DNA of 64,000 bases from Garcia nutans. Its lineage: Eukaryota; Streptophyta; Magnoliopsida; Malpighiales; Euphorbiaceae. A program made the translations under genes and the position numbers. Shown in pieces: positions 31,213 to 41,841 of this stretch. The notes beneath the pieces are model-generated. The model was not told where the DNA came from and did no database searches. It worked only from the letters and a program-made list of their open reading frames with translations. Location: NCBI GenBank assembly GCA_947685225.1, contig CANTUV010000072.1, positions 4,526,001 through 4,590,000 of the forward strand. Reading direction: 5' to 3'. Positions within the stretch are counted from its first letter, which is position 1; the number at the start of each line of letters is the position of its first letter.

Positions 31213-32667
31213 ATGGATTCTCACTTGCGACAGTCAGTAGAGGGTAGTGCGGAGAGCGTAGCTCCTGATGAGGTTAGAGAGGGAGCTAGAGTGGATAGTA
31301 CTGGAGAGGTACCTGCTTCTGTGTCGGGGAGACCAGCTGGTGAGGAGGTTCCACCAGTTTGGCTTAGGCATGTGGTTGAGGCTTTGAGGCAAGCACCTGT
31401 GCAACCACCGCCGCCACCCCCACAACCTTTGGTATCAGTGAGGCATTATGACAAATTACGGAAGTATGGAGCAGAAGATTTCTTGGGTACTATTGATCCA
31501 GCTGTAGCTGAGCAGTGGCTAGATAAAGTACAGAGAATATTTGTTCAGTTGCAAGCCACTCCAGAGGAAAGATTTGATTATGCAAGATCATTGCTGCAGA
31601 AGGACGCTTATGATTGGTGGAAGACAGTGCCTCATGCTATGGATGATCCACCAACCTTGTCCTATGCTGATTTTCTGAGAGAGTTTGAATTGAAGTATAT
31701 TCCAAGGGAGTATAAAGACGTGAAGAAGATGGAGTTTTTGAGCTTGAAGCAAGATAACCGGACCGTAACAGAATATGAGGTTGAGTTTATACGGTTGAGC
31801 CATTATGCTGGGGGTATTATATCTGATGAGATAGATAGATGCAGGAGATTTGAGGAGGGATTGAGGCCCTCTATTCTGTGTCTTGTGGCTGGATCTAGAT
31901 ATCATGATTTTTCCCAGCTTGAGTTTATACGCTCGGAGTAGGAAGAGAGCTCAAGTTATTGCAGCTGCTTCAGAGGAAGAGATCAGGGTTAGAAGGCCCC
32001 AGTTTGAGGCAGGGTCTTCATCTGCTAAGAGGGGTAAAGGAAGTTTTGTTCCTCGGGTTAGTAGGAGTCAGAGGCCAGCTGGTAGGTCAGTACAGCTTCA
32101 GAGACAGAGATTTAGACCTACAGTTTCAGTGGCGAGTGCTCCGACCCCAATGATTCAGAGATCCACCTTACCCATCTGCATTCATTGTGGTAGGCCACAT
32201 GGTGGTCCTTGTTGGAAGACTGGTGTGGCAGGGGTATGTTTCAGATGTGGATCTCCCGATCATTTTGTGAGAGATTGTCCTGAGAGACAGGAGCGGATGT
32301 CAGTGGATACTGCAGCTTCCCGACCTAGTGTGAGGGGAGGTCGAGGAGGCAGAGGTTTCAGCAGAGGAGGCAGATCTGGGTTCAGTTCTAGAGGAGGTTC
32401 TACATCCAGAGAGAGTAGACCAGAGGAGGTTGGATCTTCCCAGAGGATATATGTTATGCAGAGGCAGCCAGATGCTTCAGCAGTTATAGCTGGTACTTTT
32501 TCTTTATTTGGTATTTCAGTACTTGCTTTGATTGATCCCGGATCCACACATTCATATATTAGTGCATCTGTTTTGCCTGTGTCTGATGTGCATGCTGAAT
32601 CCCTAGGATTTGATGTGCTGGTGACAAATCCTCTAGGGTATAGTGTGACTGTTAGCAGGGTGCACCG
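31213..32667 (+). pseudogene. gag and protease start of the chromovirus (frameshifted)
   Basis: gag starts at ATG 31213 (MDSHLRQSVEG), 12 nt after a TTTGCAG acceptor-like site. The capsid domain is intact: FLGTIDPAVAEQWLDKVQRI, DWWKTVPHA, EFELKYIPREYKDVKKMEF. A +1-type frameshift at about 31915-31945 moves the rest into another frame, with two zinc-knuckle motifs (CIHCGRPHGGPC, CFRCGSPDHFVRDC), an RG-rich tract, then the protease start LIDPGSTHSYISASVL. DPG in place of DSG/DTG is common in plant chromoviruses. A second frameshift lies near 32667, before the frame used by RT. Confidence 0.88.
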
Positions 32668-32678
32668 GAAGTGCAGTA

Positions 32679-33893
32679 GTGGTGCAAGGTGAGGAGTTCC
32701 TTGGGGATTTAATTGAAATGCCTTTTAAGGAATATGATGTGATCCTAGGCATGGACTGGCTATCTAGACATGGAGCTGTGGTAGACTGTAAAAAGAAATT
32801 TGTTACTTTGAGAACTGGTGATGGTAGAGAGGTGATAGTATCTAGTGAGCAAGGACAGCTAGCATCTTTTTTTATTTCAGCTGTTGCAGCTAGGAGGTTG
32901 ATTAGAAAAGGGTGTGATGCTTATCTTGCTCATGTGGTGGATACTAGAGTAAGGGGTTCTCAAATTGATAATATACCCACAGTTGCAGAGTTCCCAGATG
33001 TGTTTCCAGAGGAGTTGCCAGGGTTGCCTCCTGAGAGAGAGGTGGAGTTTGGTATTGAATTATTGCCTGGTACCACTCCTATCTCTATTACTCCTTATAG
33101 AATGGCACCTGCTGAACTGAGAGAATTGAAGGTGCAATTACAGGGGTTGTTGGATAAAGGATTTATTCGTCCTAGTGTTTCACCGTGGGGAGCTCCTGTA
33201 TTGTTTGTAAAGAAGAAGGATGGTACTATGAGATTATGTATCGATTATAGGCAATTGAACAAGGTGACTATTAAAAATAAATATCCTTTGCCTAGAATCG
33301 ATGATCTCTTTGATCAATTGAAAGGTGCAGCAGTGTTTTCTAAAATTGATTTGAGATATGGGTACCATCAGTTGAGGGTCAGAGCTGAAGATGTTCCTAA
33401 GACTGCTTTTCGGACCAGGTATGGGCATTATGAGTTTCTAGTTATGCCTTTTGGTTTGACGAATGCACCTGCAGTTTTTATGGACTTGATGAATAGGGTG
33501 TTTAGGCCCTATCTGGATCAGTTTGTATTGGTCTTTATTGATGACATTCTGGTGTATTCATGTAATGAGGAAGAACATGATAAGCATCTACGGATTGTGC
33601 TGCAAATATTGAGAGAGAAGCAATTGTTTGCTAAACTGTTGAAATGTGAGTTCTGGCTTGACCAAGTAACTTTTCTCGGTCATATAGTTTCAGCAGAAGG
33701 TATTAGAGTTGATCCGAGTAAAGTTGAAGCTATTTTGAATTGGAGTCCACCAAAGTCCGTGACTGAAGTTAGAAGTTTTCTGGGTTTGGCAGGTTATTAC
33801 CGACGGTTTGTGAAAGGATTTTCTTTGATAGCTACTCCACTCACCAGATTGCTTCGAAAGGGAGTTAGATTTGTGTGGACGGATCAGTGTTAG
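32679..33893 (+). CDS. Protease end and reverse transcriptase of the chromovirus
   Basis: Open frame of 404 codons. GMDWLSRHGAVVDC (24-37) closes the protease. RT spans about 130-330: motif A KIDLRYGYHQ (Asp 224), the block FLVMPFGLTNAPAVF, and active site FIDDILVYS (286-294), all catalytic Asp residues present. The RNase H connection begins FLGLAGYYRRFVKGFS. It ends at a TAG (33891-33893) where related proteins continue with Gln. The ATG at 32679 is internal; the natural start is in gag. Confidence 0.88.
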   Translation: MVQGEEFLGDLIEMPFKEYDVILGMDWLSRHGAVVDCKKKFVTLRTGDGREVIVSSEQGQLASFFISAVAARRLIRKGCDAYLAHVVDTRVRGSQIDNIPTVAEFPDVFPEELPGLPPEREVEFGIELLPGTTPISITPYRMAPAELRELKVQLQGLLDKGFIRPSVSPWGAPVLFVKKKDGTMRLCIDYRQLNKVTIKNKYPLPRIDDLFDQLKGAAVFSKIDLRYGYHQLRVRAEDVPKTAFRTRYGHYEFLVMPFGLTNAPAVFMDLMNRVFRPYLDQFVLVFIDDILVYSCNEEEHDKHLRIVLQILREKQLFAKLLKCEFWLDQVTFLGHIVSAEGIRVDPSKVEAILNWSPPKSVTEVRSFLGLAGYYRRFVKGFSLIATPLTRLLRKGVRFVWTDQC

Positions 33894-35864
33894 GCTAGCT
33901 TTGAACAGTTGAGAGAAATGTTAACTCAAGCGCCTGTTCTTACTTTACCTGTAGAAGGCAAACCATATGTGATTTACAGTAATGCTTAACATAGTGGTTT
34001 GGGTTGTGTTCTGATGCAAGAAGGTAAAGTTATAGCTTATGCTTCTCGACAGTTGAAACCGCATGAGCTTAATTATCCGACTCATGATTTGGAGTTGGCA
34101 GCCATTGTGTTTGCATTGAAGATTTGGCGACACTACTTGTTTGGAGAAAAATGTTTCATCTACACTGATCATAAGAGTTTAAAATATTTGGGTGTCCAAA
34201 AAGAGCTTAATCTTCGGCAGAGGAGATGGTTGGAGTTGATTAAAGACTACGACTGTTTGATTGATTATCATCCAGGTAAAGCAAATGTTGTTGCTGATGC
34301 CTTGAGTCAGAAGTCTTTAGCAGGTTTGACTGTTTATTCGCTCTCGTTGCTTGTTGAGTTGAGAGTGTTACATGCTAGATTTGTATCTTGTGATGATGGT
34401 GCATTGTTGGCACAGTTGCAATTGAAACCAATATTGTTGGATCAGATTAAAGAGGCTCAATTGACTGATGAGAAGATTCAAAAGATTGTTTCAGATTGTC
34501 AGAATGGAAAGAGTCGAGATTTTATGGTGAGAAGTGATGGGAGTCTTTGGTTTAAGAACAGATTGTGTGTACCTGATGATGCTAATTTGAGAAGGATCAT
34601 TTTAGAAGAAGCACATCAGTCAGTATTTGCTATGCATCCGGGCAATACAAAAATGTATCATGATTTAAAGCAGTATTATTGGTGGTCCGGTATGAAGAGA
34701 GATATAGCAAAATTTGTGTCCAAATGTCTCACATGTCAGAGGGTAAAAGCTGAGCATCAAGTTCCAACCGGGTTGCTTCAACCTTTGTCAGTGCCTGAAT
34801 GGAAATGGGATAGAGTGACCATTGATTTTGTGTCTGGCTTACCATTGACACAAAGGAAGCATGATGCTATTTGGGTGATTGTTGACAGGTTGACTAAGAT
34901 AGCTCATTTTCTTCCGGTTCGAATGGATTATTCTTTGGAGAGGTTAGCTGAGCTGTATATCCATGAAATTGTGAAGTTGCATGGTGTCCCAATTTCTTTA
35001 GTGTCCGATCGAGATCCCCGGTTTACTTCAAGATTTTGGAAGAGTTTACATGGTGCTTTGGGTTCTCGACTGCACTTCAGCACTGCTTTTCATCCACAGA
35101 CGGATGGACAGTCAGAGAGAGTGATACAGATTATCGAGGACATGTTGAGAAGCTGTGTCATTGATTTCTCTGGAAGTTGGGACAGATTTCTACCATTTGT
35201 GGAATTTGCTTACAATAATAGTCATCAATCTAGCATTGGTATGGCACCATTCGAAGCATTGTATGGTAGACGGTGTAGGACACCTCTATGTTGGAATGAA
35301 ATTGGAGAAAGTAAGTTAATTGGTCCTGATTTGATTAAAGAAACTAAAGAGAAAGTGAAAGTGATTCGAGGCAGGTTGAAAGCAGCTTCAGACCGACAGA
35401 AGTCTTATGCAGATCTGAAAAGGAGAGATATAGAGTTTGATGTTGGAGATAAGGTATTTTTAAAAGTATCTCCTTGGAAGAAGATTTTGAGGTTTGGTCG
35501 GAAAGGAAAATTGAGTCCTCGTTTCATTGGACCGTATGAAGTTTTGGAAAGAGTTGGGATACTTGCTTATCGGCTTGCTTTGCCACCTGAGTTGGAGAGG
35601 ATCCATAATGTATTCCATGTTTCTATGTTGAGGAGATACAGATCGGATCCATTTCATGTGTTGCCAATTGAATCTATCGAAGTGAATCCAGATTTAACAT
35701 TTGAAGAAGAACCAGTTGCTATCTTGGCACGTGAAGTAAAAGAGTTGAGGAATAAGAAAGTGCCTTTGGTGAAGATTTTGTGGAAGAACCATGGGAGAAA
35801 AGAGGCAACTTGGGAGAGTGAGCAATCAATGCGAGATCAATATCCTCAGTTGTTTCAGACTTGA
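33894..35864 (+). pseudogene. RNase H, integrase and chromodomain of the chromovirus
   Basis: RNase H begins ASFEQLREMLTQAPVL. Its first catalytic Asp is lost (VIYSNA) and a TAA follows two codons later. From 33999 a 621-codon frame is open: RNase H remainder (YASRQLKPHELNYPTHDLEL, TDHKSLKYL, NVVADALS), integrase zinc finger (H about 204 to C about 245), catalytic triad (IDFVSG about 276, SDRDPRF about 336, QSERVIQ about 371), then a C-terminal chromodomain (VKILWKNHGRKEATWESE). The chromodomain marks it as a chromovirus and is thought to guide insertion to heterochromatin, fitting this setting. Confidence 0.9.
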
Positions 35865-35897
35865 TATCAGGTAATTTCGAGGACGAAATTTCTTTTT

Positions 35898-35910
35898 AGA
35901 GGGGGAGAAT
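35898..35910 (+). promoter_or_regulatory. Polypurine tract of the chromovirus
   Basis: AGAGGGGGAGAAT immediately upstream of the 3' LTR, the expected primer for plus-strand DNA synthesis. The nearby GAGGACGAAATTTC is typical of this lineage. Confidence 0.9.
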
Positions 35911-38447
35911 TGTAATATCCCAATGTATGCCCTAGAAGTTTTGAATATAATTGTTGTTTGATTGGAATTAAATGTATATATGTTTTTGCAAAGGAAATGA
36001 GTGTGTTAAGAGAATGTATATGTTGTGTATATTGTTATATATATAACATATAAGTTGGTCAAATGGAGAGTCAAGGGAAGAAGATATTTTTATTTGAGAT
36101 TTGTGAAATGACTTAAAAGGGCAAGTGTTTTTAAGGAAATCAAAACATTTAGTTAAAGGGTGTTTTGGTAATTGTATTGTTAAAATCACCTGGTGGAGAT
36201 TTAAGGAGAAGTTGACTTTGTTTCTTCATCATTTTCTCTTCTTCTTCATTTTAGTGGCTGGCTCTTCCAAAGACAAAAGAAAACAAGAGAGCAAAAGAGG
36301 TGTTTGAAGTTCTAAGCTCAAATTGAAGGAAGAATCAAAGGATTAAATTGGAGATTTGTGAAATTCATCAATTTTGGTAAGTTCTTTCTCTTGTTTTCCT
36401 TTGTTCTTTTGAAGTTGTGTTTGGGGTTGATGTATTGTTATGGATGATATGATTAGGTGTGTTTGTGATATGTTTATAAGTGTGGAAATTGAGGATAAGT
36501 TAAGTGGATGTTGATATTGGAAGTGTTAGAATTGAGATTGTTTTAGAGTTTGAAGTGATTAATTGTATTGTATTATTGTTGGATTAGATTTTGAAGGAAG
36601 GTTAATTGCCCTAGTTTGGGAAGTGAAGAATCTTGGAAAAGGGAAGTGTTTAGAGTTGTGAGAATTGGTATTGAGGTAAGTACAAAATACTTAAATTCAT
36701 ATGATTTTGAAATTTGACACATTTAGTTGGAAATGTGTTAATTAATCAAATGTTTTGTTGATGTGTTTTAATAAGGTGAATATTGTGATAAACATGTAGA
36801 ATTTGTGTTTAGAACATTGATTACATTCATTTGAACCATGCTATATTGTGTATGATGAGTTTGAGTGCAACCAAAGGAGAATTGAACATGTTAGGGTTTC
36901 AAAAGCATGGAGAGACACGGCCAATTCATGAGAGACACGGCCAAGTCAAGGAAATTTAGCCGTGTGGGATTGATTTTGGAAGAGACATGGCCGTGTCCCT
37001 TGCCCATGTTGGCTATTGTCAAATTGTCGTTGAGAGACACGGCCACAAGCTTGGCCGTGTCCCTCAAGTGTGCTGGCCGTGTCCCTCAAATGTGTTAGTT
37101 AATGTTTCTATCCTTTGTTATTTTTGCATTGTTTTGATTCTTCAAAGGTATTTTTGTACCTAAACCTAAACATAAACACTTTAAACACATTTAAAACAAT
37201 AATGATCCAAACAAATGTATGTGAAAGATATGATTATGTATTTCAAAGATGAAATTGCATAATGTAAATTGAGAAAATTGAGGCATGTATGCCTATGTGA
37301 TGATGTTTAATGGATTTGGTTATGTGTACTTGATTAATGAAGTGTTATATTGTGAAATGAAATGGGAAGCCATTGAGATTGGCTATGATGATTCAATTGA
37401 AAGAAATAAGGCATGTTTGCCTAGATGATGATGAGAATTGAGAATGGAAATGATAATTAAATAATAAATGAATTGTGTGGCTAATGTGTTATTCCATTTT
37501 CAGAGTTTGTTGTTGGTGGCATGCCTAATAATAGTAACAATCTCTTGAAGTTAGGTTGGATTGAATCCTTGAAGCCTAATTGAGATGTTACATCCCTTGA
37601 AGCTAGGTTGGATTGGTTCTTGAAGCCAAGTTGGGTTGATACTTAGCATGCTTTGTTCCCCTTGAAGCTTGGTTGAATTTAATCCTTGAAGCCTAGTTGG
37701 GTTTATGATATTGATACATGTGATAACAAAACCAAAGCATTAACTCTGAAAATTGAATGACATATTAGTGTGTTTTGGGCCCATGCTTGTCTTTGTTTAA
37801 TGTGAGTCATGATTGGGAAAATGATTGACTAATAAGATATATGGAAGGATGTTGAAATGTAATATGTTTATATGATTATGATTTGTGAAATGCAAAGGTG
37901 TGATGTTATCTTTTCATCTATGTTGTTGTCTTTATTAAGAACATGTATGGCATTGCATTGTATTAAAGCATATTGATAGAATGCTTTGTATTACTAAGCC
38001 GTTGGCTTAGCGCGATAGTGTTGATCGCGCAGGTGATAGAGTTGAACCCGAGAGCTCTTCGGGACCGAGTGAGAGTAGACATTAAAGAATCTATTTTGGG
38101 ACTTAAAGATCAGAGAAGAGCTGCCAATCATGTATAACTTCTTTATATTTTGTAAAGTATTGTTTATAATGTATCTATATGTATATTTGTAGATTTGTAA
38201 ATATGGATTTAAATGTTTTCATATATGTAAATATTTTATAAATTCCGTTGCGTATTAAGTAAATGTATATATTTATTTTGTTTTATATTATAGGTTAACT
38301 ACTTACTTTCTATAATGTATAATGAGAAAGGTTATGATATCTTTTAAAATGATTTGTTAAAGAAAACCGTAGCATCCCTATGTTCAGTGCATGTATATTA
38401 CATTGTGGTGTTTGTAGTGTGCATGCGCTGGATGTGGGGGTGTTACA
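35911..38447 (+). mobile_element. 3' LTR of the chromovirus
   Basis: The LTR is 2537 bp, TGTAATATCC to GGGTGTTACA, with the full-length U3 that the 5' copy lacks (36031-36160, containing GTTATATATATAAC). Internal landmarks as in the 5' LTR: donor-like GTAAGT near 36377, ACACGGCC inverted repeats 36907-37087, hairpins 37994-38030. It is directly followed by TTTTA. Confidence 0.93.
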
Positions 38448-38452
38448 TTTTA

Positions 38453-39378
38453 ATTGTACAAATTTATGTGGATGACATAATATTTGTATGACTAGGGAAT
38501 TTGAAATGAGCATGATGGGTGAACTCAAATTCTTCCTTGGTCTGCAAATCAAGCAATGTAAAGATGGGATCTTCATCAACCAATCCAAATATACAAAAGA
38601 ACTCATCAAGAAATTTGGAATGGATGGCTGCAAAACTAGCAAGACTCCTATGAGCACATCCTTGAAATTGGGTAAAGATGAAAAATGGTAAAGCAGTAGA
38701 TGAAAATAAATATTGAGGTATTATCAAATCACTACTTTACTTAACCACTTCTAGACCTGATATAATGTATGGTGTATGTCTTTGTGCTAGATTTCAAACT
38801 TGTCCTAAAGAATCACACTTAAATGCTACTAAGAGAATTTTGAAATATTTAAGTGGTACAATGCATTTAGGTATTTGGTATCCTAAAATCACATCATTTC
38901 ATATCTTAGGTTTTTCGGATGCGGATTATGCTGGTAGCATCTTAGATAGAAAAAGCACAACAGGAGCATGTCACTTTCTTGGCAATTGTCTAGTTTCTTG
39001 GCATAGTAAGAAACAAGCATCGGTTGATTTGTCTACGGCGGAAGCCGAATATGTTGCAGCATGTTTTTGTTGAACACAAGTATTATGGATGAAACAACAA
39101 TTGCTTGACTATGGCAAAGTATTTAACAACATCTCCATTAAATGTGACAACACTAGTGCTATCAATTTGTCTAAAATCCTATCCAACACTCTAGATCTAA
39201 ACATATAAATATTATACATCATTTTTTGAGAGAAAATGTACAAAACCAGAATATAGTCTTAGAGTTTATAGATACACGTAATCAACTTGCTGATATATTT
39301 ACAAAACCTTTGAATGAAGATAGGATTACCTTTATTAAACTTAATTTAGGTATGATTGATGGAATTACCCTGAATGAA
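38453..39378 (+). pseudogene. Sirevirus RT end and RNase H
   Basis: This resumes the RT interrupted at 28651: IYVDDIIF is the active site. FEMSMMGELKFFLGLQI and GMDGCKTSKTPMS follow, then copia RNase H (LGFSDADYAGSILDRKSTTG, SWHSKKQASVDLSTAEAEY) and the C-terminal LADIFTKPL block. A deletion of roughly a dozen codons follows YVDD, and stops or frameshifts lie near 38690, 39073 and 39200. It is thus inactive as well as split by the 9.8-kb insertion. Confidence 0.85.
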
Positions 39379-39950
39379 TAAAAAATTTGGCTATCAATAA
39401 AAATTTTTTAAACATCTCAACGCATAGAATTTTTGCTTAAAATTATAAAAATCCATCATCTTTCATGTCTCTTTCATTTTTGAGCTACTCACGTTCCCTC
39501 CAATGCCTATGGTGATCGCTATCTTGCCAGACAAATTCATCTAAATTAATACCTCTGTGAGCGGTCGGGAAACTCTGTGTGCGGTCGTAATAACTTAAAC
39601 AGTTTTGATGTTGCAGACATTCTCTGCACTCGCGATCGCACTGATTTTCCTACTAGATGCTAGAGTGTCTTCGCGATCGCACCTATACAAATAGGCGACC
39701 GTACTCTATACACTCTGCTCCAAATTTTGTAACCGTTGACTGTATGATAGGTCACGATTTTCAACTCTCAACATTCATAAAACGGCTACTTTCTTAATTT
39801 ATTCTATTTAAGACCATTATGCATTAGTTCCTTAGATCTTTTACTTCTTATAACATACAAACTTCCCTCCAAATCTCCAAAATCCTCTCAAGATCATCTC
39901 CTTCTCAAACACTCTCTGTTTTCCAGTTTTCTTCCTGTTCTTCAACTCTA
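39379..39950 (+). other. Spacer before the env-position ORF, with possible promoter
   Basis: Non-coding. It contains repeated GCGATCGC and GCGGTCG motifs (39550-39700) that also occur, mostly as CGACCGC, in the 3' LTR. A TATTTAAG stretch near 39807 and a CT-rich stretch (39840-39945) resembling a plant 5' untranslated region precede the ORF. This allows, but does not show, separate transcription of the downstream ORF. Confidence 0.4.
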
Positions 39951-41339
39951 TTGGCCCCCAAAAAGAAAATAACCTCCAAAAGGAAAGGGAAAGGAAAGAA
40001 GCCTTCAGGAATCATCATAAGAGAACCAGCAAATGTTCCTCCATCTCCTCCACAGTCTAGAAGAGGTGAGAAAATTCATAAACCTCACCACCAAACCCCT
40101 GAGGAAGATGTGAGATATGCCATGCTAAAGAGAAAGAAAATTGAAGGAACCAAATCTCCATTTGGTGGAATGCTCTCTGCCCTCAACATTAAAGATGAGA
40201 TTGAAAGTCTACTTGATGTTCTTGGCTGGAGGAAATTCGTATTTCCTGAAGAGATAGGTTATTCTAGTTTAAGTAAGGAATTTCTCATGTCCTTTCAGAT
40301 TGAAAAAAGTGCAAATTCTGCACTAGGGTGGTATGGGGTTAGATTTAAGTTATTTGACCAATACCTAGCCTTAACATTAGAGGACTTTGGAAAAATTTGG
40401 GACTTTCCTGTTGATGGAATAACCTCCTACAATGATTTAGCCTTCTCCAATCAAACACTCTCTACCTTTTGGCAAGAAATTTCTGTGGAAACCTCATTTG
40501 AAAAAGAGTCAAAAGCTAGACACATCAAATCCCTCACCCATTGGATGCTTCGTAGGATCATCACCTACACCATACATCAAAGGGCTGATGGGAATGAAAA
40601 GGTAACAAAAAGAGATCTCATCCTCTTATATGCTTTCACCCACAACATCCAAATGAACACAACAAAGTTCTTGATTGACACATTGTATCACCATGCTATC
40701 ACAAGAACTGGAACTTTCTTCTTGTCCTTACAAATAACTCAAATAGCTAGGCACATGAACTTGATAAATGATCTTAACTTAACTACCTTGAGAAACCCTT
40801 TCAATCTTGCCTCAAGTGCCATCACCATTGACTATCTAGAACATGCTGGCTGTGTAAGGAAGATTGAGGGTACATATGTGTATTACTTTGGCAAACGAGG
40901 TGTTGTGGATAGACAAAAGAAAAGACCAAGGTACACCATTGAGGAAGAAGGAGACTCCTTGAATGTTGCTGTTGAACTACCTCCCAAAGCTTCCTCATCT
41001 AAACCTACCCAAACCAGCTCTCCTACAAAACTCATTCTAAAAGCTATCAAATCACTCTCCACGAAACTCTCTCGGTTCAAGAAAAGTGTCTCCAAGAGAT
41101 TCCATCACTTGAACAAAAGGATTGACCTTGTATCTCACATGAATCATGATCTCTATGACATGCAAGGCAAACTGGACTTGCCTCAATGCAATCTTGAGGA
41201 TTGGGATATAAGTGATCACACAGAAAGTCTCCCTGAAGAAGAATCTTTCAGCACTAGCTCTACCAGCAATGTCCCTCTTGATAAGGAAAAAACTCCTTTA
41301 GAAGAAGAAGAGCTAGATGAGGATGAAGATTATGATTAG
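39951..41339 (+). CDS. Sirevirus env-position ORF (Athila ORF-like domain)
   Basis: Open for 462 codons, between pol and the 3' LTR where Sireviruses carry an envelope-like gene. The first codon of the open stretch is TTG (then Ala-Pro-Lys-Lys-Lys); the first in-frame ATG is at 40122 (residue 58), so the original ATG may be lost. The N-terminus is lysine-rich. Residues about 60-320 (LGWYGVRFKLFDQYLALTLE, KIWDFP, SLTHWMLRRIITYTIHQRAD, ITIDYLEHAGCV) resemble the Athila ORF1 / putative plant transposon protein domain. A likely coiled coil follows (about 360-410), then a Ser/Thr-rich and acidic tail. I see no signal peptide or membrane segment, so an envelope role is not supported. It is strikingly intact beside a dead pol. 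Confidence 0.75.
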   Translation: MAPKKKITSKRKGKGKKPSGIIIREPANVPPSPPQSRRGEKIHKPHHQTPEEDVRYAMLKRKKIEGTKSPFGGMLSALNIKDEIESLLDVLGWRKFVFPEEIGYSSLSKEFLMSFQIEKSANSALGWYGVRFKLFDQYLALTLEDFGKIWDFPVDGITSYNDLAFSNQTLSTFWQEISVETSFEKESKARHIKSLTHWMLRRIITYTIHQRADGNEKVTKRDLILLYAFTHNIQMNTTKFLIDTLYHHAITRTGTFFLSLQITQIARHMNLINDLNLTTLRNPFNLASSAITIDYLEHAGCVRKIEGTYVYYFGKRGVVDRQKKRPRYTIEEEGDSLNVAVELPPKASSSKPTQTSSPTKLILKAIKSLSTKLSRFKKSVSKRFHHLNKRIDLVSHMNHDLYDMQGKLDLPQCNLEDWDISDHTESLPEEESFSTSSTSNVPLDKEKTPLEEEELDEDEDYD

Positions 41340-41512
41340 TTTATTTTTCCTGTTATGTTTTGTTGTTTTGATTTTGTTTTCTTTTTATGTTTCCTATTTT
41401 GCACTATCTTTGTACTGCCCTCTATCTAATAACATTGTGTTTTACATACATAATGCTTATAATCTTATCATTGTCTTTAAATAATTCTCTTATATTGTGC
41501 ATTTTGCCTATG

Positions 41513-41841
41513 ACAAAGGGGGAGAGAAATAGACAAAGAAAGAAATAGACAAAGAGGGAGAGATATACAATGGGAATGATATACAATGGGAATGAAATAG
41601 GCAAAGAAATAGACAAAGAGGGAGAGATATACAATGGGAATGATATTTTTCTAATATACCAAATTATACTCCAACATAAACATGACTCATGCATATGTTT
41701 AGGGGGAGCATTGTAAAACTTTATTAACATTCAACACATGAGCATTTTAAATTAAGGGAGATTGTTAGCCAACCTAATTTACTTTTTTTTTCAATTTATA
41801 TCATCATTCCATTTGATTGTCAAAGTCAAAATGGGGGAGAT
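41513..41841 (+). promoter_or_regulatory. Multiplied polypurine tracts and repeats before Sirevirus LTR
   Basis: Six purine tracts of (A)GGGGGAG type lie near 41516, 41556, 41621, 41701, 41755 and 41832. Multiple polypurine tracts are a known Sirevirus signature. ATATACAATGGGAATGA is repeated in tandem at 41566-41645. The tract at 41755 is followed by ATTGTTAGCCAA, a partial duplicate of the true LTR start 78 bp downstream. The last tract (41831-41841) abuts the LTR. Confidence 0.8.

Larger units (their letters stand above)
28652..38447 (+). mobile_element. Complete Tekay/Del-type chromovirus
   Basis: This 9.8-kb Ty3/gypsy element is flanked by a perfect 5-bp duplication, TTTTA at 28647-28651 and 38448-38452, and sits inside the Sirevirus RT. 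LTRs are 28652-31043 and 35911-38447. The order is LTR, Met primer site, gag with zinc knuckles, protease, RT, RNase H, integrase, chromodomain, polypurine tract, LTR. LTRs are nearly identical by eye outside two deletions in the 5' LTR, implying a fairly recent insertion. Several coding lesions make this copy unable to move by itself. Confidence 0.95.

Noticed and set aside
31588..31905. Minus-strand ORFs opposite chromovirus gag and pol
   Set aside because: Antisense shadows of gag/pol with no domain features.
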